64,000 nt of DNA from assembly GCA_910586665.1 (NCBI GenBank), contig CAJUIX010000007.1, forward strand, positions 1 to 64,000, read 5' to 3'. The notes beneath the pieces were generated by a model. The model saw only the letters and a program-made list of their open reading frames with translations. It was not told the origin of the DNA and searched no databases. Position numbers and translations under genes: made by a program. Numbering within the stretch: the first letter of the stretch is position 1; the number at the start of each line of letters is the position of its first letter. Source of the stretch: an uncultured Duncaniella sp. GTDB taxonomy: Bacteria; Bacteroidota; Bacteroidia; Bacteroidales; Muribaculaceae. Positions 17,747 through 27,048 of the stretch are shown piece by piece.

Positions 17747-20020
17747 TTACTCGTAGGAGCGGACGCGGTCAGCTTTGCGGACTCCGTCGATTTTGAGGAC
17801 GGATTTGCAGAGGGAGGTGACTGCGGCGGTGTCGGAGACGAGTACGTCGAGGTCGCAGGTGAAGACTTCCTTGTCGGCCTCGATGTTGAGGCGGCGGATG
17901 TCGATGTTGAGGGCTGTCGAAATCATGCGGGTCAGCTCCTGGAGGATACCGTGGCGGTCTATGCCCTCGATGCGGATGTTGGCGAGGAAGCTGCCGGTGA
18001 CGTCGTCCCAGCGGGTGGCCACGATGCGCGGACCGAAACTGGCTTTGAGAGCCTGGGCGCGCGGGCAGGTGAGTGAGTGGACCTCGACGGTGCCGTCGTC
18101 AGTGATGAAGCCCATGACCTCGTCGCCAGGAATCGGGCGACAGCACTCGGCGAAGGCGAAGTTGCTCTCCTTCTCGTTGAAACGGAGGACGTAGGTCTCC
18201 TTGGTATTGATTTTCGGCTTGTCGTCGGGCGCCTCGGCAGGCTTCTCGGGAGCCGAAAGGAGCTTCTTGACTTTAATCTTCTTGTTGTCGCCACCGAATC
18301 CGAGACGGAAGAGGCGCGAGACGAGGGAGCGGGCGCCACGGGAGGTATTGACGTTGAGATAGTCGTCAATCGAGGCCTCGCCGCTTCCGAGTTTGTAAAA
18401 TAAATCCTCGCGCGAGGCGGCATGGTAGATGCCGAGAATCTTGGTCATCACGCTGTTGTTGAGGATGATGTCGTTCTGCACGAGGAAGTCGTCGAAAATC
18501 TTCTTACCCTCCTCGATAACGGGCTGCTGCACGCGGCGCAGCTCCTTGCGCAGGCGAGTCTTGGCCTTAGCGGTGGCGAGAAAGGCCATCCATTCGGGCT
18601 TGGGGGACTGGGAATGGGAGGTGAGCACCTCGACCTGGTCACCTGAGTTGAGACGGTGCGAGAGGGGGACGAGCTTGTGGTTGACTTTGCCGGCTATGCA
18701 GTGGATGCCGAGCTCGGAGTGGAGGGTGAAGGCCACATCGAGCACCGTCGCACCGGCCGGGAGGGTGAGCAGCTCCCCCTTGGGGGTAAAGACGACAATC
18801 TCTGTGGCGAAGAGGTTGAGTTTGAGGGTGTCGAGGAAGTCGATAGCGTTGGGCGTGGGGTCGTCGAGGATGTCCTTGATTGTCTTGAGCCAGACGTTGA
18901 GCTCACTCTCCTCCTCGTGCTCCCCTATCTTGTATTTCCAATGGGCGGCAAAGCCCTTTTCGGCTATCTCGTCCATGCGGCGCGAGCGAATCTGCACCTC
19001 TATCCAGTTGCCGTCGGGGCCCATAAGGGTGACGTGGAGCGCCTGGTAGCCGTTGGCTTTGGGATTTGTAATCCAGTCGCGGGTGCGGTCGGGATGAGGG
19101 CGGTAGAGGTCGGTGAGGGTCGAATAGAGCTTGAAACACATCTCCTTTTCGGACACCCCTTCCGGCGGGTCGAAAATTATGCGCATGGCGTAGAGATCGT
19201 AGACCTCCTCGAAGGGAATATGCTTGGTGTCCATCTTGCGCCATATCGAGTAGACCGATTTGAGGCGCGCCTTGGCCTCGTATTGCAGCCCCATAGCGTC
19301 GAGGCGCTTGAGAATCGGAGAGGCGAAGTCGTTGTAGACCATCTCGCGGCCGGCCTCGCTTTGGGAAATGAGGCGGGAGATGCGCTCATATTCCCCGGGG
19401 TGCTCATATTTGAAGCTCAAATCCTCCAGCTCGGTCTTTATGGCGAAGAGACCGAGGCGGTGGGCGAGGGGGGCGTAGATATAGAGGGTCTCGCCGGCAA
19501 TCTTATACTGCTTGTTGGGGGCCATAGAGCCGAGGGTGCGCATGTTGTGGAGGCGGTCGGCCATCTTGATGAGCACCACTCGGATGTCCTCGCTCATGGT
19601 GAGGAGGAGTTTGCGGAAATTCTCGGCCTGTGCCGAAGCCTTGTCGCCAAAGATACCGCCCGAAATCTTGGTCAGACCCTCGACTATGCGGGCAATCTTA
19701 CGTCCGAAGTGCTGCTCTATGTCCTCGACGGTATATTCGGTGTCCTCGACGACATCGTGGAGCAGCGCGGCGCATATCGACGTGGAGCCGAGGCCTATCT
19801 CCTGCGAGGCAATCTTGGCCACGGCTATGGGGTGGATGATATACGGCTCGCCCGAGCGGCGCCTGACGCCCTTGTGGGCCTCCTTGGCGAAACGGAAGGC
19901 ACGCTCGATGATCTCTACCTTCTTGCGGTGGTTGCTCGCGAGGTAGCCGTCGAGCAAATCCCTGAATTGCTGCTCGACATGGGCATCTTCCTGCTCGGGA
20001 GTAAGATTATATTCCTGCAT
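17747..20020 (-). CDS. Bifunctional (p)ppGpp synthetase/hydrolase (RelA/SpoT homologue)
   Basis: A 757-residue long RSH protein that makes and degrades the alarmone (p)ppGpp. Domains in order: HD hydrolase (H88-D89 in AALLHDVVEDT), synthetase (DWITNPKANGYQALHV, then EVQIRSRRMDEIAEKG), TGS (EIVVFTPKGELLTLPAGATVLDVAF), a helical and zinc-finger-like region (CCRPIPGDEVMGFI) and a C-terminal ACT domain (IRIEGIDRHGILQEL). The HD residues are present, so hydrolase activity is expected. It follows the manC-like gene on the same strand after 48 nt. A REP pair lies just past its stop codon. Confidence 0.95.
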   Translation of the reverse strand: MQEYNLTPEQEDAHVEQQFRDLLDGYLASNHRKKVEIIERAFRFAKEAHKGVRRRSGEPYIIHPIAVAKIASQEIGLGSTSICAALLHDVVEDTEYTVEDIEQHFGRKIARIVEGLTKISGGIFGDKASAQAENFRKLLLTMSEDIRVVLIKMADRLHNMRTLGSMAPNKQYKIAGETLYIYAPLAHRLGLFAIKTELEDLSFKYEHPGEYERISRLISQSEAGREMVYNDFASPILKRLDAMGLQYEAKARLKSVYSIWRKMDTKHIPFEEVYDLYAMRIIFDPPEGVSEKEMCFKLYSTLTDLYRPHPDRTRDWITNPKANGYQALHVTLMGPDGNWIEVQIRSRRMDEIAEKGFAAHWKYKIGEHEEESELNVWLKTIKDILDDPTPNAIDFLDTLKLNLFATEIVVFTPKGELLTLPAGATVLDVAFTLHSELGIHCIAGKVNHKLVPLSHRLNSGDQVEVLTSHSQSPKPEWMAFLATAKAKTRLRKELRRVQQPVIEEGKKIFDDFLVQNDIILNNSVMTKILGIYHAASREDLFYKLGSGEASIDDYLNVNTSRGARSLVSRLFRLGFGGDNKKIKVKKLLSAPEKPAEAPDDKPKINTKETYVLRFNEKESNFAFAECCRPIPGDEVMGFITDDGTVEVHSLTCPRAQALKASFGPRIVATRWDDVTGSFLANIRIEGIDRHGILQELTRMISTALNIDIRRLNIEADKEVFTCDLDVLVSDTAAVTSLCKSVLKIDGVRKADRVRSYE

Positions 20021-20068
20021 TGTGGTCTAAGGGGATGGTGGTTTCGGGGGATGCTTTGTACTATTGTG

Positions 20069-21160
20069 TCAGAGATATTTGTCGCCGTAGGAGAGCTTGG
20101 CATCGTTGACCATCTGCTTGATTCTCTGCTCCTCGGATTTGGGGCAGATGAGGAGGACGTCGTCGGCGTCGGCGATGATATAGTCCTTCAGACCCTGCAC
20201 GACCACGAGCTTTTCGGGACGCTTGACGGCGAAGATGTTGCCGTTGCTCTCGTAGGCGAGGACGTGGCAGTTCTGAGTGACGTTGGCATCGCTGTTGCAG
20301 GGAGAGTTGTCATAGAGCGCGCTCCATGTTCCGAGGTCGTTCCAGCCGAAGCTGACACACTCGACGTAGACATTCTCGGCCTTCTCCATAACGGCGTAGT
20401 CGATTGAGTTCGGGGGGCAGGAGGTAAAGTTCGCGTTGATGAATCCGGTCTCACTCTCCGTCCCGAAGTCGGCCTTGCCGCGGTCGAAGAGGCAGGTGAG
20501 GTCGGGGTCATACTTGTGGAGGGCGTCGATGATTGTCGATGCTCGCCAAAGGAAGATGCCTGAGTTCCAGAAGAATTCACCCGAATCGAGAAAGACCTTC
20601 GCCAGGTCGATATTGGGCTTCTCGGTGAATGTTTTCACCTTCAGTATGCCAGGTTCGGCCTCGCGCCCTATCTGAATATAACCGTAGCCTGTCTCGGGGC
20701 GTGTCGGGGTGATGCCGAGAGTCAGAAGTGCGTCGTGGCTCTCCACAAATTCGAATCCGCGGCGGACACAGTCCTCGAATACAGCCTCGCGGGTGATGAG
20801 ATGGTCACTCGGGGCTACAATCATCGAGGCCTCGGGGTCGAGGGCGGCGATATGGTAGGCGGCCCAGGCGATGCAGGGAGCCGTGTTGCGGCGAGCCGGC
20901 TCGAGGAGAATGTTGGACGGAAGAAGCTCCGGGAGCTGCTCGCGGATAAGCGAAGCATACTTGGCATTGGTCACGACGATGATATTCTCCTTGGGGACGA
21001 GCGGCAGTATTCGGTCGTAGGACATCTGGAGCAGCGAGCGGCCCGTGCCTAAAAAGTCTATGAATTGTTTGGGACAGTTCTCGCGCGAGTAAGGCCAGAA
21101 GCGGCTTCCGACGCCTCCGCACATTATCACGCAATATCTATGGGTCGATGGACTTGTCAT
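20069..21160 (-). CDS. Mannose-1-phosphate guanylyltransferase
   Basis: A 363-residue cytosolic nucleotidyltransferase converting mannose 1-phosphate and GTP to GDP-mannose for surface glycans. The nucleotide-binding signature is MCGGVGSRFWPYSRENCPKQF starting near residue 13; APSDHLI and FTEKP follow, both typical of the ManC/GMP family. The length matches the short single-domain form without the fused isomerase. It probably shares a transcript with the rsh gene downstream. The symbol manC would be reasonable but is not assigned. Confidence 0.92.
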   Translation of the reverse strand: MTSPSTHRYCVIMCGGVGSRFWPYSRENCPKQFIDFLGTGRSLLQMSYDRILPLVPKENIIVVTNAKYASLIREQLPELLPSNILLEPARRNTAPCIAWAAYHIAALDPEASMIVAPSDHLITREAVFEDCVRRGFEFVESHDALLTLGITPTRPETGYGYIQIGREAEPGILKVKTFTEKPNIDLAKVFLDSGEFFWNSGIFLWRASTIIDALHKYDPDLTCLFDRGKADFGTESETGFINANFTSCPPNSIDYAVMEKAENVYVECVSFGWNDLGTWSALYDNSPCNSDANVTQNCHVLAYESNGNIFAVKRPEKLVVVQGLKDYIIADADDVLLICPKSEEQRIKQMVNDAKLSYGDKYL

Positions 21161-21254
21161 GACGGTCTCTGTGGGTGAAAATTGATGATAGATTAGATTA
21201 ACGATGAATGAAACTTACAATTTCTTTCGTATGAATTATAAGCCCGGCTAAATT

Positions 21255-21292
21255 ACAAAAATAATCGGCAAATACCAAAAGTATTGCCGATG
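21255..21292 (-). terminator. Intrinsic terminator downstream of the lolC-like gene
   Basis: The stem TCGGCAAATAC / GTATTGCCGA, with one bulged A, around a CAAAA loop. On the minus strand it is followed by a T-rich tract (TTATTTTTG). T residues also follow on the plus strand. Confidence 0.75.
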
Positions 21293-21335
21293 ATTTTTAT
21301 GCCAATAAAACTAATTAAGCCATTGTCACCGCTTG

Positions 21336-22559
21336 TCACGACATCTTGTAAGGGGGACGGACGGCGCGCGAGGCAATCAGCCCCGCAAAAAATCCTATCA
21401 CAGACACCACAGCCGCAGTGATTAGCACGTCGGTCAGGCGCAGGACGCAGGGATAGGTGACGATTGACATCTGCGAATGGTCGCCGCCGAGGGTAATAAA
21501 CCCGTAGTGCTGCTGTGCGAGGCAGAGACAGACTCCTATTATTATACCTATGGCGCCGCCGGTCAGCCCGACGAGTATTCCCTGGTCGAGAAATATGCGG
21601 CGCAGCATCTTGTCGGTCGCGCCGATAGAACTGAGTATCATCAGACTCTCCTCTTTCTCGATTATGAGCATCGAGAGCGACGACAGGATGTTGAACGAGG
21701 CCATTATCAGCACGAACACGAGCATGAGGAAGGTAATCCACTTCTCAATCGAAATCATACGGAACGAGTGTGACTCCTGGCGCAGACGGTCGGCCACGAG
21801 ATAGTCGCTGCCGAGGCGTTCCTCGAGAGCGGCCACGACGTCGGCCTCCTTTACGCCTTCCGTGATACCTATTTCTATAGCCGTCGCCTCAGTAGTATAG
21901 TCAAGGAGCTTGCGCGCCATAGCGAGAGGTATGTATATCATGCCGTTGTCAAGCTCGGTCTGGTTGGTGCGATAGACGCCGGTGACAATCAGCGTGTCGG
22001 TCGTGAACGCCGCCATCGGGAAGGCAGGATTGATGCGTCCGATGCGTCGCGGCACCGTCAGCAGCAATGTCCGCTCCATCGACGGGCGCGCACCGAGCTG
22101 CACGGCGACACCGACTCCGAGGACTGCTCCGCGAAGGTCGTAGGTCGAGGGATTCATCTCTCCGTCTATCACCAGAGAGCCGAGTGCCGAGATTTCGCCA
22201 AAACCTTTGGGGACGCCGACGATGTTGACAGGCTGCTGCACGTCGCCATATATGGCAAGGGCCTCCGCCCTAAGCGTCGGAAGAGCCGAGCGCACCCCGG
22301 GCATACGCCCGATTTCCTCGGCAAGCGAATCGGCATTGCCTATCACTCGCGCCGCGCGATAGGACACCTTGATGTCCGGGTCAACCATTGAAAGCCGCTC
22401 CGAAGCGAGGTCGGAGAAGCCGTTGAACACCGAGAGCACGCAGATCATAGCCATAGCCGCGACCGCGATTCCCGCCATAGAGATATAGGAAATCACATTG
22501 ACCGCCGTATGGCTCTTTTTAGCTAAGAGGTAGCGTATGGCTATCCTGAGTGAGATCAT
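21336..22559 (-). CDS. ABC transporter permease, LolC/LolE (FtsX) family
   Basis: A 407-residue inner-membrane protein of the lipoprotein-releasing complex type, which moves outer-membrane lipoproteins onto their carrier. The start at 22559 gives MISLRIAIRYLLAKKSHTAVNVISYISMAG, the canonical family N terminus; the longer frame upstream would run into a repeat. One transmembrane helix near residues 20-45 is followed by a large periplasmic MacB-like domain and three C-terminal helices (ITFLMLVFVLIMASFN, ILVGLTGGAIGIIIGVCLC, VLITAAVVSVIGFFAGLIAS). No ATPase partner (LolD) is adjacent. It follows rbfA after a 90-nt gap holding a REP-like palindrome. Confidence 0.9.
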   Translation of the reverse strand: MISLRIAIRYLLAKKSHTAVNVISYISMAGIAVAAMAMICVLSVFNGFSDLASERLSMVDPDIKVSYRAARVIGNADSLAEEIGRMPGVRSALPTLRAEALAIYGDVQQPVNIVGVPKGFGEISALGSLVIDGEMNPSTYDLRGAVLGVGVAVQLGARPSMERTLLLTVPRRIGRINPAFPMAAFTTDTLIVTGVYRTNQTELDNGMIYIPLAMARKLLDYTTEATAIEIGITEGVKEADVVAALEERLGSDYLVADRLRQESHSFRMISIEKWITFLMLVFVLIMASFNILSSLSMLIIEKEESLMILSSIGATDKMLRRIFLDQGILVGLTGGAIGIIIGVCLCLAQQHYGFITLGGDHSQMSIVTYPCVLRLTDVLITAAVVSVIGFFAGLIASRAVRPPYKMS

Positions 22560-22586
22560 CAAGAGATGTCGTGATAATGACTGACA

Positions 22587-22617
22587 TAGGGACACCCCCA
22601 GTTGGAGCGTCCCTGTA
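22587..22617. repeat. AGGGAC REP-like palindrome
   Basis: TAGGGAC at 22587-22593 pairs with GTCCCT near 22609-22614 around an imperfect CC/GG inner stem. It sits in the short gap between rbfA and the lolC-like gene. Confidence 0.55.
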
Positions 22618-22649
22618 TCAGAATAGGTTTATAAATGGCTGCACGCTGC

Positions 22650-22985
22650 TTACTTTGTGAGCAGCTTGTCGATATTGTCGATGTAGTCGAGCGAGTCGTC
22701 GAGATAAAAACTCAGCTCCGGGCACTTGCGCAGCTGGAAACGCACCTTCTGTGCCAGCTCGTAGCGCACGGTCTTGGCGCTTTCTCGGATTCCTTCGAGA
22801 ATCTCCTGCGCCCTCTCCGAAGGGAAGATTGACAGGTAGACTTTGGCGATGCTAAGATCGGGCGAAACTCGCACAATGCTCACCGACACCAGCGTGCCGT
22901 GGGTCTTGGCCGTTTGCTGGCGGAAGATCTCGCTCAACTCCTTCTGGAGGAGCCGGGATATTTTTGCTTGACGTGTTGATTCCAT
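22650..22985 (-). CDS. rbfA: Ribosome-binding factor A
   Basis: A 111-residue KH-like-fold protein that binds the 30S subunit and helps mature the 5' end of 16S rRNA. The start at 22985 (MESTRQAKISRLLQKELSEIF) is the conserved family N terminus; the longer open frame above it is antisense-free filler running into serS. The rest (LVSVSIVRVSPDLSIAKVYLSIF, VRFQLRKCPELSFYLDDSLDYIDNIDKLL) follows the family closely. It lies between serS and the lolC-like gene, all on the minus strand. Confidence 0.95.
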   Translation of the reverse strand: MESTRQAKISRLLQKELSEIFRQQTAKTHGTLVSVSIVRVSPDLSIAKVYLSIFPSERAQEILEGIRESAKTVRYELAQKVRFQLRKCPELSFYLDDSLDYIDNIDKLLTK

Positions 22986-23067
22986 AAATGATAGTGTTTT
23001 ATCATAAAAACGCCCGCGGCGTCGCAATGTTTGACCCGAAGGCCGGATTAGCACTCTCTGCCGGCGC

Positions 23068-24339
23068 TCAGTCGATGATGTCGAAGCCTGTGTACTTGCG
23101 CAGACACTCGGGCACCACGATTCCATGCGGGGTCTGATTGTTCTCAAGGAGCGCGGCCATGATGCGCGGGAGGGCGAGTGCCGAACCGTTGAGCGTATGG
23201 CAGAGGCGTGTCTTCTTATCCTCGGCACGGTAGCGGCACTTCAGGCGGTTTGCCTGGTAGGTCTCGAAGTTGGACACCGACGACACCTCGAGCCAGCGAC
23301 CCTGGGCTGCGGAGTAGACCTCGAAGTCAAATGTGATGGCCGAAGTGAAGCTCATGTCGCCGCCACATAGACGAAGTATGTGCCAGGGGAGACCAAGCTG
23401 TTCGAGAAGACCCTGTACATGGTCTTTCATCTCTTCGAGAGCGGCATAGGAATTCTCAGGCTTCTCGATGCGCACGATTTCAACTTTGTCGAACTGGTGG
23501 AGACGGTTGAGACCGCGGACATCCTTGCCATACGAGCCGGCCTCGCGGCGGAAGCAGGCCGAATATGCGCAGTTCTTGATAGGAAGCTGCTCTGCGGGGA
23601 TTATGACGTCACGGTAGAGGTTGGTGACGGGCACTTCGGCTGTAGGGATGAGATAGAGCTTGTCCTCGTTGATGAAATACATCTGTCCTTCCTTGTCGGG
23701 GAGCTGGCCCGTGCCGTAGCCCGAAGCCTCATTAACAACGTAGGGGGGCTGCACTTCGAGATAGCCGGCCTCGCCTGCCTTATCGAGGAAGAATTGGATG
23801 AGGGCGCGCTGCAGGCGGGCACCCTTGCCGATATATACGGGGAAACCGGGACCTGTGATTTTCACACCCAGGTCAAAGTTGATGATATTGTATTTCCTGG
23901 CGAGTTCCCAGTGTGGGAGCGCGTCGGCGGGAAGCTCGGGCATCGGGCCGCCGGTCTTCTCGACCACGTTGTCCTCGGCAGTCTTTCCTTCGGGCACGGC
24001 GTCGCAGGGGATGTTGGGCATACCCAGGAGGATGTCTCGGATAGCGTTTTCAGTAGTGGCCAGGCGGTCAGCCACCTCTTTCTGCTCGGCCTTGATTTCG
24101 GCCACCTTCTTTTTGGCTTCCTCAGCCTCGTCACGTCGGCCTTCCTTCATGAGGCGGCCGATAGAGTCGGCCTGCTTCTTGAGCTCGGCGGCGAGATTAT
24201 CATTCTGATACTGAAGGCTGCGGCGCTCGTCGTCAAAGTCGATTACGTCGTTGACTCCCTGCTTTCCGTCAAAGCCCTTGACGGCGAGGCGCGCTATAAT
24301 GCGCTCGGGATCCTCTTTAATCTGCTGAAGGGTTAGCAT
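23068..24339 (-). CDS. serS: Seryl-tRNA synthetase
   Basis: A 423-residue class II aminoacyl-tRNA synthetase charging tRNA-Ser. The N-terminal long coiled coil (residues about 30-100, rich in E/K/A) is the tRNA-binding arm. The catalytic core holds motif 2 (CFRREAGSYGKDVRGLNRLHQFDKVE) and motif 3 near the C terminus (NGSALALPRIMAALLENNQ). The length is normal. The neighbours yqeY-like upstream and rbfA downstream run in the same direction with short gaps. Confidence 0.97.
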   Translation of the reverse strand: MLTLQQIKEDPERIIARLAVKGFDGKQGVNDVIDFDDERRSLQYQNDNLAAELKKQADSIGRLMKEGRRDEAEEAKKKVAEIKAEQKEVADRLATTENAIRDILLGMPNIPCDAVPEGKTAEDNVVEKTGGPMPELPADALPHWELARKYNIINFDLGVKITGPGFPVYIGKGARLQRALIQFFLDKAGEAGYLEVQPPYVVNEASGYGTGQLPDKEGQMYFINEDKLYLIPTAEVPVTNLYRDVIIPAEQLPIKNCAYSACFRREAGSYGKDVRGLNRLHQFDKVEIVRIEKPENSYAALEEMKDHVQGLLEQLGLPWHILRLCGGDMSFTSAITFDFEVYSAAQGRWLEVSSVSNFETYQANRLKCRYRAEDKKTRLCHTLNGSALALPRIMAALLENNQTPHGIVVPECLRKYTGFDIID

Positions 24340-24364
24340 TTTCGTATCTTGATGCGATTAAAAA

Positions 24365-24817
24365 TCAATTGTTGAGAAGTTCTTTCACCTTGGCGGAGAT
24401 AACCTTGCCGTCGGCACGTCCGGCGAGGGCCTTTGAAGCCACACCCATTACCTTGCCCATCTCCTTGGGAGAGGTGGCGCCTACCTTGGCTATGATATTT
24501 TTAAGCTCGGCAGTCAATTCCTCGTCGCTGAGCTGCTTGGGAAGGTACTCCTCGATTACGGCTGCCTCGGCAAGTTCGTTGTCACGAAGTTCGGGACGGT
24601 TCTGTTCGTCATAAATCTGTGCTGTCTCCCTGCGCTGCTTGGCCATCTTGGCAAGAATCTTGGTAGCTGCCTCGTCGCTCAGCGAGCCGTCGCCGCCCTT
24701 GGCGGTCTTGGCCTCCAAAAACTCTTTCTTAATACCGCGAAGCGTCTCCAGACGCACCTTCTCCCGTGCGAGCATCGCACTCTTTATATCTGAGGAAATC
24801 TTTTCAAACAAGTCCAT
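24365..24817 (-). CDS. GatB/YqeY domain protein
   Basis: A 150-residue cytosolic protein consisting almost entirely of the YqeY domain, which is related to the tRNA-binding tail of GatB. The start at 24817 gives MDLFEKISSDIKSAMLAREKVRLETLRGIK, the usual family beginning; the frame above it is not conserved-looking. EEYLPKQLSDEELTAELKNII and SPKEMGKVMGVASKALAGRADGKVIS are typical. Its role is uncertain, perhaps linked to tRNA amidation or charging. It lies 25 nt upstream of serS and probably shares its transcript. Confidence 0.9.
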   Translation of the reverse strand: MDLFEKISSDIKSAMLAREKVRLETLRGIKKEFLEAKTAKGGDGSLSDEAATKILAKMAKQRRETAQIYDEQNRPELRDNELAEAAVIEEYLPKQLSDEELTAELKNIIAKVGATSPKEMGKVMGVASKALAGRADGKVISAKVKELLNN

Positions 24818-24902
24818 ATTCTGAATTATTAAAATGTTTATGAATGTTGCAGGACATGCAGGCAACCGCGCCGGACTGCAAAGAATCCGGCACAGTCGTC
24901 TG

Positions 24903-24935
24903 CAAAGTTACACAGAAATTTGAGTAATTCCTCAA
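24903..24935 (-). promoter_or_regulatory. Possible promoter of yqeY-serS
   Basis: On the minus strand, TAACTTTG (complement of 24903-24910) preceded by TTG (complement of 24933-24935) at a slightly long 22-bp spacing. Confidence 0.5.
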
Positions 24936-24998
24936 CTTGCCGCCTAAAAAATCGCATCTTCTCTCTTTTTAGAGGGTAAGACATAGAGACCAGCTATG

Positions 24999-26288
24999 TC
25001 ATACTGCCTCAAGTGCCCTCTCCAAGTCCCCGATAATGTCATCAATATGCTCCGTGCCTATACTCAGGCGGACTGTGGATGGCGTGATGTTCTGACGTGT
25101 AAGTTCCTCCGGCGAAAGCTGCGAATGGGTAGTCGTGTATGGGTGTATGACGAGGCTTTTGACGTCGCCGACATTGGCGAGCAACGAAAATATTTTCAGC
25201 GAGTCGATGAAGCGCCATGCTTCCTCCTGTCCACCCTTGATTTCAAAGGTAAAGATGCTTCCGCCCCCTTCAGGGTAGAGCTTCCCGTAAAGTTCATGGT
25301 CGGGATGACCCTGGAGGGAGGGATGGTTGACCTTGGCAATTTTGGGATGCGCCGCAAGATAAGCGACCACTTTCAATGCGTTCTCCACATGTCGTTCCAG
25401 TCGTAGCGACAGCGTCTCAACGCCCTGAAGAATAATAAAGGCGTTGAACGGGGAGATTGTCGCCCCGGTATCACGCAGCAGGACAGCACGGATACGAGTG
25501 ACGAAGGCCGCCGCTCCTGCCACCTCGGCAAAAATTGCCCCGTGGTAGCTCGGATCGGGCTGGCCGAGATTAGGAAACTTGTCGGCATTGGCTTTCCAGT
25601 CAAATGTTCCACCGTCGACAATGATTCCGCCAAGGCTCGTCCCGTGGCCGCCGAGGAATTTGGTGGCTGAATGTACAACCACATCGGCACCATGCTCTAT
25701 AGGACGGAGATAGTATGGAGTGGCAAATGTGTTGTCAACAATCAGTGGGATATTGTGACGGTGGGCAATCTCGGCAAGGGCATCAATATCAGTCACATCA
25801 CAATTTGGATTACCGAAAGTCTCGACAAAGAGCACCTTGGTCTCGGGACGTATGGCCACCTCCACCCTTTCAAGATTACGGACATTGACAAATGTACTAC
25901 TGACACCGCGCAAGGCGAATGTATGGGCTATCAGGTTATAGCTTCCGCCGTAAAGATTATCGGCAGCGAGGATGTGGTCACCCGTCCCGACTATATTTCC
26001 AAGCGCGTATGTTATAGCAGCTGCACCACTCGCCACCGCAAGACCGGCAACGCCCCCTTCGAGCGCGGCAACGCGTTCCTCGAGCACACCTTGTGTAGAG
26101 TTGGTCAGACGACCGTAGATATTACCCGCGTCACGCAATCCGAACCTATCGGCGGCATGCTGTGCATTGTGGAAAACATATGAAGCACTTTGGTAAATGG
26201 GGACCGCGCGTGCATCGGTAGCCGAATCGGGTTGTTGCTGCCCTACATGAAGTTGAAGAGTCTCGAAATGTAATTTTTCTGTTGTCAT
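24999..26288 (-). CDS. metY: O-acetylhomoserine sulfhydrylase / cysteine synthase family
   Basis: A 429-residue PLP-dependent Cys/Met-metabolism enzyme that makes homocysteine from O-acetylhomoserine and sulfide. The PLP lysine is K210 in VVVHSATKFLGGHGTSLGG, and the upstream YGGSYNLIAHTF and VDNTFATPYYLRP motifs fit the family. Length near 430 with the insertion GIIVDGGTFDWKANADKFPNL points to the OAH sulfhydrylase branch rather than cystathionine enzymes. It is divergent from an Lrp-family regulator 180 bp away, suggesting amino-acid-responsive control. Confidence 0.93.
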   Translation of the reverse strand: MTTEKLHFETLQLHVGQQQPDSATDARAVPIYQSASYVFHNAQHAADRFGLRDAGNIYGRLTNSTQGVLEERVAALEGGVAGLAVASGAAAITYALGNIVGTGDHILAADNLYGGSYNLIAHTFALRGVSSTFVNVRNLERVEVAIRPETKVLFVETFGNPNCDVTDIDALAEIAHRHNIPLIVDNTFATPYYLRPIEHGADVVVHSATKFLGGHGTSLGGIIVDGGTFDWKANADKFPNLGQPDPSYHGAIFAEVAGAAAFVTRIRAVLLRDTGATISPFNAFIILQGVETLSLRLERHVENALKVVAYLAAHPKIAKVNHPSLQGHPDHELYGKLYPEGGGSIFTFEIKGGQEEAWRFIDSLKIFSLLANVGDVKSLVIHPYTTTHSQLSPEELTRQNITPSTVRLSIGTEHIDDIIGDLERALEAV

Positions 26289-26320
26289 AATTATATTGAT
26301 TTAATATTATTTTATGCCAA

Positions 26321-26352
26321 CAAAATTACTATCATCAAAATATTCATCCAAC
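26321..26352 (-). promoter_or_regulatory. Promoter of metY
   Basis: On the minus strand, GTTG (complement of 26349-26352), 20 bp, then TAATTTTG (complement of 26321-26328). It sits in the AT-rich metY-lrp divergent region, a natural place for Lrp binding. Confidence 0.65.
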
Positions 26353-26379
26353 AAAAATAAATTATTTAGAAAATTTATC

Positions 26380-26387
26380 TACTTTTG
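26380..26387 (+). promoter_or_regulatory. -7 box upstream of the Lrp-family gene
   Basis: TACTTTTG matches TAnnTTTG, 80 bp before the start codon. No clear -33 box is seen at the expected distance, which fits a regulated or self-repressed promoter. Confidence 0.4.
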
Positions 26388-26467
26388 CCTACTATAACAA
26401 AGCATATTCTCTAATTTCAATATTCAATATTCTCTTTTGAAGAATATTATTCCATTGCAAAATTCCA

Positions 26468-26950
26468 ATGAAAATATCATCTGACCTTGACCTGACCGAC
26501 ATCCGCATACTTGCCAACCTTCAGGAGAACTCACGACTGACAGTCAAAGAGCTTGCCGCAGCCATACACCTCTCCCCCACCCCGACCTTTGAGCGCGTCA
26601 GACGCCTTGAAAGAGAGGGTTATATCAAAAAATATGTCGCCGTACTCGACGCTGAGAAAATCAACTGCGGCTTCATGGCCTTCTGCTATCTCAAAATGAA
26701 GCAGCACACCCATGAAAATGCCATGCGTATCATGAATTCAGTACAGGATATTCCTGAAATCGCTGAATGTTACAATATATCAGGCGACTATGATTTCCAG
26801 TTGAAAATCTACACCCGTGACATGAAGTCGTATCAAAACTTTCTCCTGCGCATCCTCGGCGACCTCGACTGCATCGGTTCCCTCAAAAGCTCATTTGTCC
26901 TAGGCGAAGTCAAAAACACCCATCGCCTTCCCCTCCCGGACGAAAAATAA
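26468..26950 (+). CDS. Lrp/AsnC-family transcriptional regulator
   Basis: A 160-residue DNA-binding regulator. The N-terminal winged helix-turn-helix reads LTDIRILANLQENSRLTVKELAAAIHLSPTPTFERVRRLEREGYI. The C-terminal RAM domain (FCYLKMKQHTHENAM, IAECYNISGDYDFQLKIYT) binds amino acids and forms the oligomer. It is divergent from metY and 98 nt upstream of the histidine-utilisation operon on the same strand. It may control one or both, with an amino acid as effector; this is inference from position. Confidence 0.93.
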   Translation: MKISSDLDLTDIRILANLQENSRLTVKELAAAIHLSPTPTFERVRRLEREGYIKKYVAVLDAEKINCGFMAFCYLKMKQHTHENAMRIMNSVQDIPEIAECYNISGDYDFQLKIYTRDMKSYQNFLLRILGDLDCIGSLKSSFVLGEVKNTHRLPLPDEK

Positions 26951-26982
26951 TTGACAACGGGAATAAAAAACACCTATATTAA

Positions 26983-27014
26983 TTAGCCCCTATTATATCT
27001 TTTTACTAAATTTG
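26983..27014 (+). promoter_or_regulatory. Promoter of the hut operon
   Basis: TTAG at 26983-26986, 20 bp, then TAAATTTG at 27007-27014, about 35 bp before the ftcD start. It separates the hut genes from the Lrp-family gene. Confidence 0.6.
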
Positions 27015-27048
27015 CACACCAAGCAATTTCTATTTAATACCATACACC

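Noticed and set aside
18656..20407. 583-codon plus-strand open frame opposite the rsh gene
   Set aside because: Antisense shadow. The protein is rich in repeated Val, Glu and Leu, as expected from the complement of the rsh codons.
22986..23228. N-terminal extension of rbfA to 23228
   Set aside because: It overlaps the 3' end of serS in another frame; the conserved family start is at 22985.
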